64,000 nt of DNA from Muribaculaceae bacterium (GTDB taxonomy: Bacteria > Bacteroidota > Bacteroidia > Bacteroidales > Muribaculaceae). The notes under the pieces are model-generated. The model worked only from the letters and a program-made list of their open reading frames with translations, was not told where the DNA came from and made no database searches. The stretch covers positions 28,098 to 92,097 of the forward strand of contig JAFLTP010000010.1 of assembly GCA_022510405.1 (NCBI GenBank). Reading direction: 5' to 3'. Both the position numbers and the translations under genes were made by a program. Position 1 is the stretch's first letter; every line of letters begins with the position of its first letter. Shown here piece by piece: positions 62,446 through 64,000 of the stretch.

Positions 62446-63567
62446 TCATTCGATCACCTGCATTGGCATTTGTATAGTGGTGAGTTCAGTGTTCGGTTCC
62501 TGTTCCAAGGGTTCAAAAATGCCCGGACGTGCGGGATCTGACAATTTAATAATAGTTGTCTCTCCGCTCATATTGTTAAGAATTTCCACTGTAAACGCAG
62601 AATTGAAACCAATAGTCATATCATTACCCTGGTAATCACACATAACCCTTTCTTCCGCAGAAGTTCCATAATCTAAATCCTGGGCTGCCAATCTTATCAT
62701 GCCCTGTTGCATTTCCATCTTTACCAAGTTGGACGCTTTACTCGCAAAAATAGCCACTCTTCTCATTGCGTTTAACATTGATTGACGATCCACATTCACA
62801 ACGAAAGGATTATCTGTTGGAATCACCCTGTTGTAATTTGGATAGTTTCCTTTTATAAATCTGCAGGTAAGTGAGAAATCCCCGAAAGTAAAAGATGCTC
62901 CTTTTTCGCCGATTTTGATATTGACCATGTCCTCTTTTCCAATTATCCCCTTGAGGATGTTTGCAGGCTTTGATGGCATGATAAACCCCCTTTCAAATCC
63001 GGGAGACACTTCACGAGTGATATATCTTACAAGTTTATGAGTGTCACTTGCCACAAAAACGATATCATTTTCATGGATATCCCAATAAATACCGGTCATG
63101 ATAGGCCTGATATTTTCCTGACTCACAGCATATACGGTATTTTCTATACCTTTTAGTATTACGGACGCGGGTACGGTGAAACTTAGGGCCTCCTCTTCCG
63201 GATTGTCTCCTTTAGGATACTCATCGGCATTTATCCCCATAAATTTGAATTGACCGTTAAGAAATTGAAGGTCAATCTCCCCGGTTTGTTCGTTAAGAGA
63301 GAAACTTACAGGTTGATTGCTAATCTCCTTGGTGATTTCAAGTAGAGTCTTGGCATTGATTGCAATCTGTCCGGATCCATCACAATCCAACACTTCCAAT
63401 TTAGCCTTTACAGTGTTTTCTTGGTCACTACCCGTTATTGTTAATTCGTTGCCGTTAAGTTGAAACAAAAAATTATCAAGGATAGTCAAGGCATTTTTAG
63501 AATTAATCACTTTGTTAACAGCCGTGAGTTGCTGTTGAAGAAGTTTGCCGTCTATGTTGAATTTCAT
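62446..63567 (-). CDS. dnaN: DNA polymerase III sliding clamp (beta subunit)
   Basis: The ring-shaped processivity clamp, 373 residues. It begins MKFNIDGKLLQQQLTAVNKVINSKNALTIL (residues 1-30, the usual beta-clamp opening), and the three-fold domain repeat is visible (about 1-120, 128-245, 250-373). It ends with TTIQMPMQVIE; the family consensus at the C-terminus is MPMR(L/M), close to this. It is the first gene of the operon and has a -7 box about 26 bases upstream. dnaA is not in the window, so a nearby origin cannot be inferred. Confidence 0.97.
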   Translation of the reverse strand: MKFNIDGKLLQQQLTAVNKVINSKNALTILDNFLFQLNGNELTITGSDQENTVKAKLEVLDCDGSGQIAINAKTLLEITKEISNQPVSFSLNEQTGEIDLQFLNGQFKFMGINADEYPKGDNPEEEALSFTVPASVILKGIENTVYAVSQENIRPIMTGIYWDIHENDIVFVASDTHKLVRYITREVSPGFERGFIMPSKPANILKGIIGKEDMVNIKIGEKGASFTFGDFSLTCRFIKGNYPNYNRVIPTDNPFVVNVDRQSMLNAMRRVAIFASKASNLVKMEMQQGMIRLAAQDLDYGTSAEERVMCDYQGNDMTIGFNSAFTVEILNNMSGETTIIKLSDPARPGIFEPLEQEPNTELTTIQMPMQVIE

Positions 63568-63592
63568 CGATGCGTATTATTGGTTGTAAACG

Positions 63593-63600
63593 CAAATTTA
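63593..63600 (-). promoter_or_regulatory. -7 promoter element of dnaN
   Basis: TAAATTTG on the minus strand matches TAnnTTTG, 26 bases before the start codon. No TTTG at the proper distance upstream was found. Confidence 0.5.
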
Positions 63601-63650
63601 ATAAAAATCCCCTAAGAAATAAAATTATAAATTAACAAGACCTTTAACAG

Positions 63651-64000
63651 TTAATTCTCCATAAGATCGCGATAAATTTGATACGGGATATATTGTGCAC
63701 CGAGGCGACGGAAGGTTGGGGTTTCAAATTGGGTGTCTATCAATTTTATTTTTTCGCCATTTATGTATGGATTATTACAGAGGAGCACCAATGCAATCTG
63801 ACTTGCAGAAGGTTGGAGGGAAAACATGCTTTCTCCTTGAAAAATTCCATGCTGCCAAAAACCATAGAATCCACCCACCAATTCATCTCCTTCCCAAAGC
63901 TCAACACTTTTTGCATAACCCATTTCGTGAAGCTCTATGAAAAGATTTTCCAACTTCTCACCCAACCAAGACATAACATTTTCATCCCTGTCATCAATCA
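63651..64000 (-). CDS. aat: Leucyl/phenylalanyl-tRNA-protein transferase, C-terminal part (runs off the window)
   Basis: The transferase adds Leu or Phe to N-terminal Lys or Arg of proteins, making them ClpS/ClpAP substrates (N-end rule). The visible 116 codons cover the C-terminal half: ELHEMGYAKSVELWEGDELVGGFYG, FQGESMFSLQPSASQIAL and LIDTQFETPTFRRLGAQYIP are family signatures. An in-frame ATG at 63974 is not the start, because the frame continues upstream as DDRDENV to the edge and family homology demands about 100 more residues. Confidence 0.93.
   Translation of the reverse strand, partial: IDDRDENVMSWLGEKLENLFIELHEMGYAKSVELWEGDELVGGFYGFWQHGIFQGESMFSLQPSASQIALVLLCNNPYINGEKIKLIDTQFETPTFRRLGAQYIPYQIYRDLMEN

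Noticed and set aside
62446..64000. Replication origin near dnaN
   Set aside because: No dnaA gene, DnaA-box cluster or rpmH is visible, and dnaN in Bacteroidales is often away from the origin.
1..64000. tRNA, rRNA, insertion sequences, prophage or integrative element ends
   Set aside because: No cloverleaf-like sequence, transposase with terminal repeats, integrase or phage gene was recognised by eye; only the Rpn-type gene is mobile-element-like.

Overview
This window comes from a member of the Bacteroidales, most likely a Muribaculaceae-type gut commensal. The evidence is a SusC/SusD pair, serine-type sulfatases, promoters of the Bacteroidetes kind (TTTG, 19-23 bases, TAnnTTTG), Bacteroidetes-only genes (DUF5606, DUF4835/PorD-like) and proteins ending in a conserved tail of the form EYYNLQGVKVANPEKGIYI. 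The genus assignment is inferred from gene style and was not tested against a database. No rRNA, tRNA, CRISPR array, insertion sequence or phage gene was seen.

Region 1 (1-25.2 kb, minus strand) is a glycan-utilisation locus. In transcription order it holds a lone secreted LamG-GH18 protein with its own promoter. A second promoter then serves a 398-aa and a 611-aa surface-type protein, a second LamG-GH18 protein, a 2145-aa multimodular LamG-GH18 protein, a small lipoprotein, SusC, SusD, a sulfatase and a GH20 hexosaminidase. The enzyme set (endo-beta-N-acetylglucosaminidase-like GH18, serine-type sulfatase, GH20) suggests an N-acetylglucosamine-containing, probably sulfated host glycoprotein glycan. 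Three features stand out. An unnamed module of about 290 residues recurs in three proteins. Four large exported proteins carry type IX-like C-terminal tails in place of lipoboxes. Hairpins lie between the genes.

Region 2 (25.2-28.3 kb) has an Rpn-type PD-(D/E)XK nuclease gene with a tetrapeptide repeat tail, a second sulfatase, and ruvX facing it with a 1-base gap.

Region 3 (28.3-36.8 kb) encodes a TolC/MacA/MacB-like efflux system, tilS, pth, an S4-domain RNA-binding protein, a two-META-domain lipoprotein and a FrnE-like DsbA-family protein.

Region 4 (36.9-53.5 kb) is central metabolism: CstA-like peptide transporter, glutamate dehydrogenase, one eight-gene branched-chain amino acid operon (leuA-leuC-leuD-leuB-ilvD-ilvB-ilvN-ilvC) and the class III ribonucleotide reductase pair nrdD-nrdG.

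Region 5 (53-64 kb, minus strand) has two housekeeping operons. One is nusB-yajC-ybbR-coaE-DUF5606; the other is dnaN-exonuclease-coaBC-DUF4835-recN-rlmB, with a partial aat running off the right edge.

Across the whole window, short AT-rich tandem repeats with a 7-base period (AAAGTTT and relatives) sit in at least eight intergenic spacers, several of them inside operons.
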